Source of the DNA: Pseudomonadota bacterium
GTDB lineage: Bacteria > Myxococcota_A > Polyangia > GCA-2747355
NCBI GenBank assembly: GCA_016711215.1
Contig: JADJTL010000003.1
Span: 709,986 to 773,985, forward strand
Reading direction: 5' to 3'
DNA length: 64,000 bases
The notes below the pieces were generated by a model that was given only the letters and a program-made list of their open reading frames with translations, ran no database searches and was not told where the DNA came from. Each line of letters starts with the position of its first letter. Within the stretch, counting starts at the first letter, position 1. This document shows positions 32,107 through 40,843 of the stretch, piece after piece. The position numbers and the translations under genes were made by a program.

Positions 32107-32136
32107 AGAGCCCCGGGCGCTTTCGACCGGGGCTCT
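32107..32136 (+). terminator. Strong hairpin downstream of the ABC-3C gene
   Basis: AGAGCCCCGG pairs perfectly with CCGGGGCTCT across a 10-base loop. It is followed by TGTAAA rather than a T-run, so intrinsic termination is uncertain. It lies about 330 bases after the ABC-3C stop and 190 bases past the end of the convergent gene, where a bidirectional terminator would be useful. Confidence 0.4.
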
Positions 32137-32147
32137 TGTAAACTGGC

Positions 32148-32173
32148 GCCCCCACGCTGTTTGGCGTGGGGGC
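32148..32173. terminator. Second strong hairpin, followed by an A-run
   Basis: GCCCCCACGC pairs perfectly with GCGTGGGGGC over a 6-base loop, and AAAAA follows. For the minus-strand operon the A-run reads as T's before the stem rather than after it, so classical termination is not met. A structural or protein-binding role is possible. Confidence 0.35.
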
Positions 32174-32323
32174 AAAAATGGCTCGAAGGCAAGGATGTAT
32201 ACTTACGACCCGTTGGTTAACAGCCGCGTCGCAAAACCCAAATGATTTCCGCATCGAAGAGAAATGACCGCGGTCAGTTTCTTGCGCCAGTTGGTGGCGC
32301 AAAAGTGGCGGACGAAACGCGAC

Positions 32324-33391
32324 CTACGGCGTGCGCTCTGGCAGTCTGTAGAACGCATCCCGGCGGCTGCCGTGCTTGGCGAGGAGGCCCTTGTCGCAGA
32401 GCTTCTTGAGTCGGCGCTGAACGGTGCGCAGCGGTGGCGGGGCATGGAGGGCGCCGACGAGCTGCTGGATCGTGGCGCTGCCAAGTCGCCGCACGGCGTC
32501 GAAGATCTGGCGGTCGAGTTGGTCTGGGGGGCGAACGGTCATCCAAGGACGCCGTTGCTCGGTCTCCTGCCGGCCTTCGAGGTCGCGGGCGATGTCCGAC
32601 ATGCCGTCACCCACGGCACTCGCGAAGAACTCGAAGTAGCGAGTGAGGTCGCTCGTCGTTTCCGCTTGCCCGAATCCAGGGGCGGTCGGGCGAAGGGCCA
32701 TGCCACCGAGCTTGCGGTTGCGCAGCACGAGGAGTCCTCGCGGGTCGAGGTGGGCTTGCAGCTCGTGGTCCACGACGGCCATCCGCGCGATCCGTCCGGG
32801 CCGTCCCTCGTCGAGTTCTCGAAGGCCAAAGTAGAGGGTCGCCGCCCGCAGGATCGGGTCATCGGAGACCAGCTCGTCTCCGTCGATCCACTCGTAGAGC
32901 CGCACGATGTCGGGCGGCGGTTTGGTCTTCTTGCGGCGGTGGTCGATCAGGCTGCCCCGCGGAAGACCAACAAAGTGCGCCCAGCCCATGGGCTGGGCTT
33001 TCGCGAACTCGAAGTAGGACCAGCAGGTCTCGGCGTCCGTTGCCTTGGAGCGGCTAGTCGCCAGCCGAACAGCCTCGCACAGCGCAGTGGCCATACGGAT
33101 GGTGTCCATCGCGGCCTGCCGACGTGGCGGCAAGAGGTCACCGGCGACCACGCGCTCGACCTCCTTCATCGTCACGTTGAAGGTACACGCGACCGTCATC
33201 TCCGCGATGCGTAGGTGCATCATCTCGGTTTGCAGGGCACGGAGTCCGTAGAGCGAAAGCCCCAGCACCGAGGCCTTCCCAGCAACCCATCGGGCGTGGC
33301 CCAGGGATGACACCAGTCTGGGCGTGATCGTGTAGTGAAGCTCGACGTCTTCAGCGCTGCCTTGCTCGGCAGCTTTCGCCCGTCGGCTCAT
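32324..33391 (-). CDS. Winged-helix protein of unknown function (YhcG module, last gene)
   Basis: The predicted protein has 355 residues; the ATG at 33391 overlaps the upstream stop (ATGA). The N-terminal two thirds are helical (LVSSLGHARWVAGKASVLGL, MTVACTFNVTMKEVERVV) with no family I recognise. Residues about 275-345 form a winged helix: QLDRQIFDAVRRLGSATIQ, then TVQRRLKKLCDKGLL and HGSRRDAFYRL. The protein probably binds DNA, either as regulator or as the sensor of the module. All four genes overlap by 4-14 bases, which implies equimolar products and a shared job. The frame is intact, in contrast to the adjacent restriction operon. Confidence 0.7.
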   Translation of the reverse strand: MSRRAKAAEQGSAEDVELHYTITPRLVSSLGHARWVAGKASVLGLSLYGLRALQTEMMHLRIAEMTVACTFNVTMKEVERVVAGDLLPPRRQAAMDTIRMATALCEAVRLATSRSKATDAETCWSYFEFAKAQPMGWAHFVGLPRGSLIDHRRKKTKPPPDIVRLYEWIDGDELVSDDPILRAATLYFGLRELDEGRPGRIARMAVVDHELQAHLDPRGLLVLRNRKLGGMALRPTAPGFGQAETTSDLTRYFEFFASAVGDGMSDIARDLEGRQETEQRRPWMTVRPPDQLDRQIFDAVRRLGSATIQQLVGALHAPPPLRTVQRRLKKLCDKGLLAKHGSRRDAFYRLPERTP

Positions 33392-34965
33392 GCTCGCCCC
33401 TTGCGTCCGCCGAGTTCGCGTTGGAGCGCGGGGTAGCGCCGGTACTCGTCGCGGATGCCTTCGAGCCACTTCGTGCCCGTGGTTGAGCTGTCGACCTGTG
33501 CGCACGCAAGAGCGAGAGACGCCGCGTGACCATAGTGGCGCCGACGCTTGTTCTCGGTGACACCGGCAATGCGCTTCTCGGCAGCGGTGCGCATCGAATT
33601 GATGACGGCTGCTCGTGTTGCCGAGTCGGGTGCCTGAATCCCTGCAAGGCGGATGAGGTCGGCCACCTCCGGCGTCACGAGCCGAGCTTCGTCACGGTCT
33701 GAGAGCAGGCTCAGCTCGTCGTAGTCCCGCATGCCCTCATCGGGCAGCTCGATGCCACCCAGCAAGGAGTTGAACAGCGGGAACAGCAGGTGACCTGGAT
33801 GATCTCCACTCGACCAACCGAGCCCCTTCGCGGAACCGAGGAGCTTGGCCGCCTCCGTGAAGTTCCCGCCCAGGACGTGGAGCAAGGCGCGTTGCCAATG
33901 CGCGTGCTTGGGGACAGCGGCGAGTGTCTCGCTCACGCGTCCAAGGAGTACCTTCCTGGTGTTCGACGAGCCCAGCCACCGGCGCAAACGCACCATGCTC
34001 GGCGCCTCCCTCCAGGCGCGTTCGAGTCGCGCGGGCAGGTCTTTGCGCTCGAGTTCCTGCGTCGCCAACGCGGCGCCGTCGAGGAAGTCTCCACGGGCGT
34101 ACTCCTTGTCGGAGACGAGCTTGGCCGCCTCGTCGTAGGCAGCCAGCGCGCCTTTCCAGTCGCCGGCCTCGACCAGGGCTCGGCACCAGGCCCGGAGGTC
34201 GTCGGCGCGCTTCGAGGCACGCGCGACCTCGGCCAGGCCGTCAGCGCCCTGTGTTCGTTGCACGACCTCACGCAGCCAACGGTCTTCGTCGGAGTCCCAA
34301 TCGTTCTGGCGGTCCTTCTGGACGCGCGACTCAACGAGAGGCTTCCACCGCGAGAGGAAGTCATCGAGCTCGGGAAGAGGCTCGACGGCGACGCGTTCCA
34401 GCTCCCGTAGGGGCTCCCAGAAATGCCCGATGCCGCGCATCTCGTCGATGGCCGAGAGCACCGCCTTGCCTCGGTTTTGGGGCGTGGCTGTCATGTACAT
34501 GCAGACCACGTATTGGGAGGCGCAGGCAGCCACGTCGACGCCAAGCACTTCGTCGAGCATTTCGTGCTGACCGAGATCGCTCTCGACGTTGCCGATGGGA
34601 AGCAGCAGCGCGCGGAAGATGCGAAAGGCGGCCGGGTAGTTCTTGCCCAGAAAGGCGTTCGAACCCTGGCGCAGGTAGTCGTCGACGTCCGACGGGTCGG
34701 CACGGCCTACGCGGGTTGCCGCTTCGGCGAACGCGACGATGTCGGCGACCCTTGCATCCGTGGGTCCCGCGGGAGCCCATCCCGACGGATTGCGCGCGGC
34801 GCGGTCGACCAGGGCGTTGACGAGGCGGGCGTGGACTGCCTCGTCGAGCCACGGGATGATGTCGCGGATGAGCGCGCGCAGCTCGCCAGCGTCCATCGCC
34901 TCGAGCGCGGCCTCGGTCACCGATGCGTCCGGCGTAGGCTTAGCGGCGTGACGGCGAGCCATCAT
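33388..34965 (-). CDS. Helical-repeat protein of unknown function (YhcG module)
   Basis: The predicted protein has 525 residues without signal peptide or membrane segment. It is almost all helical, with TPR-like units (YLRQGSNAFLGKNYPAAFRI; ALVEAGDWKGALAAYDEAAK; a YARGDFLDG segment). The C-terminal motif HYGHAASLALACAQVD...KWLEGIRDEYRRYPALQREL resembles the tail of SWIM-zinc-finger-associated helical proteins, though no zinc finger is present here. The start overlaps the stop of the upstream gene (ATGA at 34965). A scaffold or sensor role is likely from the repeats. No enzymatic motif is visible. Confidence 0.7.
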   Translation of the reverse strand: MMARRHAAKPTPDASVTEAALEAMDAGELRALIRDIIPWLDEAVHARLVNALVDRAARNPSGWAPAGPTDARVADIVAFAEAATRVGRADPSDVDDYLRQGSNAFLGKNYPAAFRIFRALLLPIGNVESDLGQHEMLDEVLGVDVAACASQYVVCMYMTATPQNRGKAVLSAIDEMRGIGHFWEPLRELERVAVEPLPELDDFLSRWKPLVESRVQKDRQNDWDSDEDRWLREVVQRTQGADGLAEVARASKRADDLRAWCRALVEAGDWKGALAAYDEAAKLVSDKEYARGDFLDGAALATQELERKDLPARLERAWREAPSMVRLRRWLGSSNTRKVLLGRVSETLAAVPKHAHWQRALLHVLGGNFTEAAKLLGSAKGLGWSSGDHPGHLLFPLFNSLLGGIELPDEGMRDYDELSLLSDRDEARLVTPEVADLIRLAGIQAPDSATRAAVINSMRTAAEKRIAGVTENKRRRHYGHAASLALACAQVDSSTTGTKWLEGIRDEYRRYPALQRELGGRKGRA

Positions 34966-36179
34966 GACAGCCCCAAGCGACGACCGAGCACCTTGGTGAC
35001 AAAGCGCTCCCCGGAGGATTCCCGCGAAACGAGGTCGTGGATGCGCCCGCGGATCTGCTCCGCGCAGCCGGCGTGCTCGGCGGCCTTCATGGTGTGCGAG
35101 TAGGCATTCAAGACGTCCAGGCCGGTGACCTCGTAGCCGTACCCCTCCACCAGCCAGCGCAGCGCTGCCATGCCTGCTTCGATGGCGAAGGTTGGATTCT
35201 TCTCCTCGAAGTCACGCGCAGCGCGGGTCAGGGTCTGCGGCGAGCAGGGTGTGCTGTTGGCCAGGGCGATCGCCTCGTCGAAGAGCTTCGCGTCCTTGGC
35301 TGCGGCAAACCACTTGCCTTCTTCACCTGGCGTCTCGCCAGCGAGGTCGTCGAGGATCTCGGCCGGCTTCTTGTGCGGGTACTTCTTGGCGACGGCGCGG
35401 TACCACGCGACGTAGGTGCCGGCTTGATTCGCTCGTAGGCCATAGCGCTCGTAGGCCTCGTCGACGAAACCGGAGGACAGCAGCATCTCTTCGCAAAGCT
35501 GATCGATGTCCAGGTCGCTCGCCCACGGACTTCGGCTGCTTTCCGCAAGACCGATGGCCTCAGCCTTCTTGCCCTGCGCAGCCAATGCCTTCACGGCCCA
35601 ACGTTTGTAGGGCCAGAAACCCTCGTCCTTGAGCAGGTCGAGTAGGTCGTCGTAGCGACCCGCAGCGTAGAGCGAAGTGAGGCAGGCTGAGGTCCCGTGG
35701 AAGTGTCCCCGCAGGTTCTTGTCGGGGCTTAGCGCCATCCGGGTGATGCCGATGAGTTCATCGGCCCAGCGTGCTGCAAGTTCCGGTGACGCGCAGAGCT
35801 CTGCCCAGTACTCCGCGAGGCTCTCGATGTACGGGATCTGGTCGGCCGCATGCGCGTCGAACAGGCGCTGGAGCCACTTCTCGCGCGTCTTGTCGTCGGC
35901 CGGCGCCGTGGCGATGATGTCCACGAGCGCCGCGATGGCATTGTTGACCGCGGTACCGATGGACCCCGAGGAGCTGTCGACGTGCTCCAAGGCAGGCGAC
36001 ACCTTCTCGAGGAAGAGCACGGCCCCTTCGGCCGCCAGCACCTTGTCCTTACGGGCGACCTTGTTGATCTCGGAGACGGCCTCTTTGATGCGCTTGATGG
36101 CCGGCTGCGACTTCCAGCCGAAGGCGTGCCGGCGAAAGCGCGCACGGAACTCCCACTTGTGCGGGCTAACCTTCGCCAT
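34962..36179 (-). CDS. Conserved helical protein of unknown function (YhcG module)
   Basis: The predicted protein has 405 residues. It begins MAKVSPHKWEFRARFRRHAF, a basic and strongly conserved-looking start, and continues as alpha-solenoid-like helices (AVLFLEKVSPALEHVD, DLLDLLKDEGFWPYKRWAVK, HTMKAAEHAGCAEQI). I have the impression of near-identical proteins in scattered Proteobacteria, which would fit horizontal spread, but I cannot name a family. The ATG at 36179 is preferred over 36227 because it begins the conserved block; it lies 14 bases inside the nuclease gene. No catalytic motif is seen. Confidence 0.7.
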   Translation of the reverse strand: MAKVSPHKWEFRARFRRHAFGWKSQPAIKRIKEAVSEINKVARKDKVLAAEGAVLFLEKVSPALEHVDSSSGSIGTAVNNAIAALVDIIATAPADDKTREKWLQRLFDAHAADQIPYIESLAEYWAELCASPELAARWADELIGITRMALSPDKNLRGHFHGTSACLTSLYAAGRYDDLLDLLKDEGFWPYKRWAVKALAAQGKKAEAIGLAESSRSPWASDLDIDQLCEEMLLSSGFVDEAYERYGLRANQAGTYVAWYRAVAKKYPHKKPAEILDDLAGETPGEEGKWFAAAKDAKLFDEAIALANSTPCSPQTLTRAARDFEEKNPTFAIEAGMAALRWLVEGYGYEVTGLDVLNAYSHTMKAAEHAGCAEQIRGRIHDLVSRESSGERFVTKVLGRRLGLS

Positions 36180-37329
36180 CGTCGGTCTCCGACGCAGCCA
36201 GCCGAAGCGTTCGCTCGGCCTCTTCACGCTCGCGCTCGAGCTCTTCGCGTAGCTCCTCTTCGGTCGGGAGGTAGAGCTGGTAGCGGCTAGCGTGAACCTG
36301 GTGGTTGTGCTCGGGCAGCGTGATCTTCACCATCGCGTCGTTCTTGTCGGAACAGAGCACGATGCCGACCGTGGGCGCCTCGTGTTCCTCGCGCTGGTGC
36401 CGGTCGAAATAGTTCACGTACATTTGCATCTGGCCCAGGTCCTGGTGGGTCAGCTTGCCGAGCTTGAGGTCGATGAGGACAAAGCAACGCAGCAGCCGGT
36501 TGTAGAAGACCAGGTCGACGTAGAAGTGATCGCCCGCGAGGGTGAGCCGTCTTTGTCGTGCGACGAAGCAGAAGCCCTTGCCGAGCTCGAGAAGGAATGA
36601 CTCGAGGCGATCGATGATCGCTTGTTCGAGGTCGCGCTCGAGCCACGCGGACCGTTCCTGCAGGTCGAGAAACTCGAGGACGAACGGGTCCTTCACGACA
36701 TCCTTCGGGGCGGTGATGGTCTGCCCCTGTTTGGCCAGCGCCAGGACCTCGTCCTTGTTGCGGCTCTTCGCCAGGCGTTCGAACAGGAGGGATGCGACCT
36801 GCCGCTCCAGCTCCCGAACCGACCAGCTCTCCTTGGCGGCCTCGATCTCGTAGAAGGCGCGGGCATGGTTGTCCTGGACCCGGATCAGCACGAGGTAGTG
36901 GCTCCAGCCGAGAGCGGGCGGGAAAAGCGCGCGGTCGGTGGCAGATTCGATCAACGCTGCTGACCGTTTCTCGGGCACCGGAGATTCGATCAACGCTGTT
37001 GATCGAATCTCCAAGCCGCTGACATCACTGGGCAATGCGGTGCCACTGGGATAGGTGAGGTAGAACCGTCGAATCCGCCGCAGCGTAGCGACGCCCATCC
37101 CGCCGCCGAATCGCTCACTCAGCCGCTTGGCGAGCTTGGCGACGAGCCGCTCTCCGTAGTCCGCGCGGACCTTTCCGTGCTGCTCGACCTCGACCAGCTC
37201 GCGGCCCACATGCCAGTAGGCGTTGACCATCGCCGTGTTGACGGACCGGGCGACGTGGCTCCGCGCAGCCTCGATGATCTCCGCGACTCGGCGGTAGAGG
37301 TCCTCCTCTTCGCGCGTCAGGTCGGTCAT
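36166..37329 (-). CDS. PDDEXK nuclease of the YhcG (DUF1016) family
   Basis: The protein has 387 residues. The N-terminal DUF1016 region (LYRRVAEIIEAARSHVARSVNTAMVNAYWHVGRELVE) is followed by the nuclease core with HFYVDLVFYNRLLRCFVLIDLKLGKL, where D, D and the DLK form the catalytic set; the motif spans about residues 255-285. The family is linked to DNA repair and phage defence. A charged C-terminal tail ends the protein. Between the two domains (about residues 110-135) is a duplicated TALIES/AALIES segment with a palindromic DNA sequence, which looks like a recent insertion. The start at 37329 is chosen over 37347 because family members begin close to the first helix. It is the first gene of the four-gene module. 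Confidence 0.88.
   Translation of the reverse strand: MTDLTREEEDLYRRVAEIIEAARSHVARSVNTAMVNAYWHVGRELVEVEQHGKVRADYGERLVAKLAKRLSERFGGGMGVATLRRIRRFYLTYPSGTALPSDVSGLEIRSTALIESPVPEKRSAALIESATDRALFPPALGWSHYLVLIRVQDNHARAFYEIEAAKESWSVRELERQVASLLFERLAKSRNKDEVLALAKQGQTITAPKDVVKDPFVLEFLDLQERSAWLERDLEQAIIDRLESFLLELGKGFCFVARQRRLTLAGDHFYVDLVFYNRLLRCFVLIDLKLGKLTHQDLGQMQMYVNYFDRHQREEHEAPTVGIVLCSDKNDAMVKITLPEHNHQVHASRYQLYLPTEEELREELEREREEAERTLRLAASETDDGEG
36980..37012. repeat. 15-bp perfect palindrome inside the nuclease gene
   Basis: GGAGATTCGATCAAC and its exact complement GTTGATCGAATCTCC flank a 3-base centre. Half of it (AGATTCGATCAACGCTG) is also present 39 bases away at 36943-36959. The sequence stays in frame. 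Confidence 0.75.
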
Positions 37330-37386
37330 CGATGTCTCCACGAGCACCGCGTTAAGATGGGATGGGTCCAGGCTCCGGATCCAGTT

Positions 37387-37403
37387 GTTGCAGAATCTGC
37401 AAC
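37387..37403. promoter_or_regulatory. Palindrome upstream of the YhcG module
   Basis: GTTGCAGA-A-TCTGCAAC is a perfect 17-base inverted repeat about 60 bases before the nuclease start codon. It is a candidate operator for the module, perhaps bound by its winged-helix protein. Confidence 0.5.
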
Positions 37404-37583
37404 TACTCGCCGTGCCGGTAAGGCTCGCTTGCCGGCCGCCGGTCGCGGCTTCGGATCTGTGATCGTCATGGTGGCTCTCCCGTGCTCTCCGTCGGGCCTC
37501 CTTTTACGCCACCAGTGTGGCGCAAACAAGCCTGGATGACGTGAAGTTGTAAACCAGAGAGCGCGCAGAGAATTGCCCGCGGA

Positions 37584-37692
37584 GGATGTCCCCGCTGGAC
37601 AGTAAACCCGTCTTCGACGGTCGCGGGTGTGGAACGCGGCCGCCTGTAAACCAGCCTCCGTGCTCTCTCCCCGAATGGTCGCGACAGAGAGC
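37584..37692 (+). repeat. Direct repeat block B flanking the YhcG module
   Basis: This block is the partner of block A at 31879-31986. GTAAAC motifs begin at 37602 and 37646, again exactly 44 bases apart. A further GTAAAC at 37549 lies outside the aligned part, and block A likewise has an outlying copy at 32138. Confidence 0.7.
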
Positions 37693-37852
37693 ACGAACGC
37701 TGAAGTCCGTGCCCCGCAACAGGAAGCGCGTGCTCTCTGCGATGGGGACACGAATCGCGCGCTCGTGATCGGCGGGCGAACTCTCAACCAGGGTCGGGCT
37801 CCCAACCGGGTTGGGCTCCCAACCACGCACGACCCAGCCGGAAGGATGAGAA

Positions 37853-38824
37853 ATGAAAGCTTGGAGACTCCATCAGCCCGGCGGCCCCGAGGCGTTCGTG
37901 CTCGAGGATATTCCGAGGCCTGAACCCGCAGCAGGCGAAGTGCTCATCGCGGTCCGCGCCTTCGGTCTGAACCGCTCCGAGTGGTTCACGCGTATCGGCG
38001 AGTCGCCCACCGTGAAGCTACCGCGAGTCCTGGGCATCGAGTGCGTGGGAACCGTCGTCGGCGATCCAAGCGGCGAGCTCGCAGCCGGACAGCGCGTCGC
38101 AGCGATGATGGGCGGCATGGGCCGGCAGTTCGACGGCTCGTACGCTGAATACACCAGCGTGCCCTGGTCGAGCGTGTTCCCGCTCGAGACGGAGCTTCCC
38201 TGGGAACTGCTCGGCGCGCTGCCCGAGCTGCTGCAGACGTGCCACGGCTCGCTTCGCACCGGCCTCGAGGTGCAGACCGGCGAGACACTCTTGATTCGCG
38301 GCGGCACGTCTTCGATCGGCCTCGCTGCACTGGCGATGGCGAAACACGCCGGGTTGAAGGTCATCTCGACCTCCCGAAGCGAAGCGAAGGCGGATGTACT
38401 CAAAGGCGCCGGCGCCGACGAAGTCATCATCGACGCTGGCACCGTCGCAGAGCGCGTCCGTGCGTTGCATCCCGAAGGGGTGGACCGCGTCCTCGAGTTG
38501 ATCGGGACTTCCACTTTGCTCGACTCACTCCAGTGTGCGCGTCCGGGCGGGGTCGTCTGCATGACGGGCATCCTCGGAGGGCAGTGGGAACTGCCCTCCT
38601 TCCGCCCGATGGGCCACATCCCGACGGCCGTGCGGCTGACGTCGTACTCAGGCGGCGCCGGCGACATCTCCCGCGAGCAGCTGCAGCAATACGTCTCGAT
38701 GGTTGAAGGCGGGCAGCTCGAGTTCCGGCGGGGACCCGTGTGGTCTTTCGATCAGCTTCCCGCGGCTCATCAAGCCATGGATGAGAATCGAGCGACGGGG
38801 AAGATGGTCGTCGTGGTTCGGTAG
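37853..38824 (+). CDS. Zinc-independent MDR-family alcohol dehydrogenase/quinone oxidoreductase
   Basis: The protein has 323 residues. It has the medium-chain reductase layout: an N-terminal GroES-like domain (GEVLIAVRAFGLNRSEWFTR, LGIECVGTV) and a Rossmann domain with the nucleotide motif RGGTSSIGLAALAMAK, then EVIIDAG and a GRATGKMVVV-like end. Structural zinc cysteines are absent, as in quinone oxidoreductases. NADPH-dependent reduction of a quinone or enal is likely; the substrate is unknown. AAGGA lies 7 bases before the ATG. The gene stands alone, just outside the right repeat block, and may mark the edge of the island. Confidence 0.9.
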   Translation: MKAWRLHQPGGPEAFVLEDIPRPEPAAGEVLIAVRAFGLNRSEWFTRIGESPTVKLPRVLGIECVGTVVGDPSGELAAGQRVAAMMGGMGRQFDGSYAEYTSVPWSSVFPLETELPWELLGALPELLQTCHGSLRTGLEVQTGETLLIRGGTSSIGLAALAMAKHAGLKVISTSRSEAKADVLKGAGADEVIIDAGTVAERVRALHPEGVDRVLELIGTSTLLDSLQCARPGGVVCMTGILGGQWELPSFRPMGHIPTAVRLTSYSGGAGDISREQLQQYVSMVEGGQLEFRRGPVWSFDQLPAAHQAMDENRATGKMVVVVR

Positions 38825-38915
38825 CCCACGCAAGGGTCACCCGGAGCCCAGACCCACCGGAACCCAGACCAGGCGGCCGAGCGGGACGGGCCGTCAGGCC
38901 TCAGGCCGTGGGCCG

Positions 38916-39821
38916 TCAGGCGGGGGACGAGCCGCGCCGCGCTTCGTGCAGCGCCGACCACAGCAGCGTTATCGCGGTGTAGAGCACGACGACGAACACG
39001 AGCCAGTTCAGAACCTTCAGCGGCAGCGACCTGACGATGAACGCCGCGATCAGCACGCCGGGGATGCCGCCGAGCGCGAGGCCGACCGCGGCACGCCCGT
39101 CGTAGCGACCACTGCGAACGAAGGGCATGCCGGCGACGGGCATCAGGAACGCGCACGAGCCCATCATGATCGGGAACGCCGCGAGCGGATTCAGACCGAG
39201 CAGGCTGACGAGGATCAGGCACGGTGCGAACAGGCCGATGCCCAGGGTCATCAGTGCGCCGAGCACGAAGTTGCCGGCGACGCCGACGGCGAGCAGCGGC
39301 TGGGACAGGCCGAGCGCGGCGCCGCCGCCCGGCACCAACTCGAAGCTGCGGGCGAGGAAGAGGCCGGCGGCGACGAGCAGCGCGGTGCCCATCCCGAGCT
39401 GGATCGCGCGGCGCGGCAGTCCCGTGACGATCTGCGCGCCGAAGAACGCGCCGAGCACGGCCGCAAGGATCATCGCGATCAGCGTCAGCGTGTCCATCTG
39501 CACGGCGACGATGAACACGAGCGCCTGGATGACCGTCGGCAGCGCGTGGCCCGCGTTCAGCGTTCCGGGCAGATGCTCGTCGCGCACCAGCCGACCCAGG
39601 CGGAACACCGCCGTGGTGGTGGCGAACGAGCTGACGCCGAGCGTGTCGAGGAAGTTCACGCCGAAGCCGATGCCGAGCAAGGTTGGCGTGGGCCACGCGT
39701 GGCCTGCCGTGCCGCGCGTTCGCTCCACGCTCCACCAGCGCCAAATGTACGTTGCGGCGACGACGAGCAGCAGGCTCCAGAGAGCGAGGACCACCGGTGG
39801 TAGTCGGGAGAGCGCCTGCAT
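38916..39821 (-). CDS. TauE/SafE-family membrane permease
   Basis: The protein has 301 residues and about eight hydrophobic helices arranged as two related halves. GIGFGVNFLDTLGVSSFATTT in the first half and GIGLFAPCLILVSLLGLNPL in the second correspond to the paired motifs of TauE/SafE exporters. The family moves sulfite, sulfoacetate or other small anions across the inner membrane; the substrate here is unknown. The 91-base gap on its 3' side contains short repeats. It probably forms its own transcript, convergent with the oxidoreductase. Confidence 0.85.
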   Translation of the reverse strand: MQALSRLPPVVLALWSLLLVVAATYIWRWWSVERTRGTAGHAWPTPTLLGIGFGVNFLDTLGVSSFATTTAVFRLGRLVRDEHLPGTLNAGHALPTVIQALVFIVAVQMDTLTLIAMILAAVLGAFFGAQIVTGLPRRAIQLGMGTALLVAAGLFLARSFELVPGGGAALGLSQPLLAVGVAGNFVLGALMTLGIGLFAPCLILVSLLGLNPLAAFPIMMGSCAFLMPVAGMPFVRSGRYDGRAAVGLALGGIPGVLIAAFIVRSLPLKVLNWLVFVVVLYTAITLLWSALHEARRGSSPA

Positions 39822-39874
39822 CGCGCGAGTGTAGCGCGTCCGGCGAACCGGCGGCGGACCCAGCCGAGTCGAGG

Positions 39875-40606
39875 CTACCAGGGCAGCCGTTCACCGAGGT
39901 GCTGCATTTGCCCGTGGGGGAAATCTTCGCGCGACATGGTCACTAGCCCAACGACGGTCTTGGCGCCGTCCGCCACCTCCATGGGTGCAGCCTGGCTGCC
40001 CATGTCCGTCTTGACCCAGCCCGGGTGCGCAGCGGCGACGGCGATGGCTTTCGCGGCCAGCGTCCTGGATTGGATCAGCGTGAGCATGTTGAGCGCAGCC
40101 TTCGAGGTGCAGTACCCCACCGTCATGAAGCCCTTGACCTGGTCCCACAGGCTCTCGGCCATCCCCATGGATCCGAGCATGGACGAATGATTGATCACCC
40201 GGGCGTCGCCGCTCTTGGCGAGCAGAGGGACCAAGGCCTCCGTGATCGCGAAGGGGGCCACGACATTGACCTCGAGGGTCTTTCGGATCTTGTCAGAGCT
40301 GGTCGGCTTGCCGTCCCACTCGATGGCAATACCGGCGTTGTTCACGAGCACGTCGAGCTTGCCAAAGGTCTTGTCGAGGTAGCTCACGACGGCGCCGATG
40401 TGGTCTGGGTTGGTCACCTCGAGACGAACAGCATAGGCGTCACAGCCCTCGGCAACGAGCTCGTCAGCTACCGACTTACCTGCCTTCTCGTCCCGCGAGG
40501 CCACCACGACGGTGTACCCCCGGCCGCCGAGTTGCCTGGCGATTTCCTTGCCAAGGCCCTTGTTGGCGCCGGTGATCAGCACCACCTTTCCATTCCTTGT
40601 CGCCAT
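39875..40606 (-). CDS. Short-chain dehydrogenase/reductase
   Basis: The protein has 243 residues, the classical SDR length. Visible are the NAD(P) site TGANKGLGKEIA (about residues 10-21), NNAG in LVNNAGIAIEW, the catalytic Ser in INHSSMLGSMG and Y-x-x-x-K in GYCTSKAALN, followed by HPGWVKTDMG. The Arg in SRDEKAG favours NADPH. It resembles carbonyl reductases; the substrate is unknown. GGAGG precedes the ATG used here. A longer GTG-started frame adds an unrelated Arg-rich leader. Confidence 0.92.
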   Translation of the reverse strand: MATRNGKVVLITGANKGLGKEIARQLGGRGYTVVVASRDEKAGKSVADELVAEGCDAYAVRLEVTNPDHIGAVVSYLDKTFGKLDVLVNNAGIAIEWDGKPTSSDKIRKTLEVNVVAPFAITEALVPLLAKSGDARVINHSSMLGSMGMAESLWDQVKGFMTVGYCTSKAALNMLTLIQSRTLAAKAIAVAAAHPGWVKTDMGSQAAPMEVADGAKTVVGLVTMSREDFPHGQMQHLGERLPW

Positions 40607-40843
40607 CGGGTCCTCCAGTTCTACGTGTGACGGAAGCCGCTTCAGTGCACGCCGCAGAATAGGCTCTGCTCGTGGTCTGTCAACGGCACTGACCCGAATG
40701 GTCCCGGCCCTGTCATGCGCGCGCGGCCGAAGTTCGACGGTGCCTTCGCCGGTTCGGAATTGGGCTGTGCGACTCGGCGTGTCCTTGCCATTTTCTTCAC
40801 AGCACCCCGGCACGACGCGGACGCAGCACGACGCGGACGCGCC

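Larger units (their letters stand above)
31781..32323. other. Non-coding spacer between the two defence modules
   Basis: No gene is seen. The stretch holds direct repeat block A (31879-31986), two strong hairpins (32107-32136 and 32148-32173) and a third GTAAAC motif at 32138. The convergent gene 32324-33391 ends at its right side. Confidence 0.6.
37330..37852. other. Non-coding spacer right of the YhcG module
   Basis: No gene is seen. From left to right it holds the promoter side of the nuclease gene with a palindrome (37387-37403), an extra GTAAAC motif at 37549, direct repeat block B (37584-37692) and short repeats of the form TCGGGCTCCCAACC (37792-37825) just before the oxidoreductase start. 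Confidence 0.6.
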
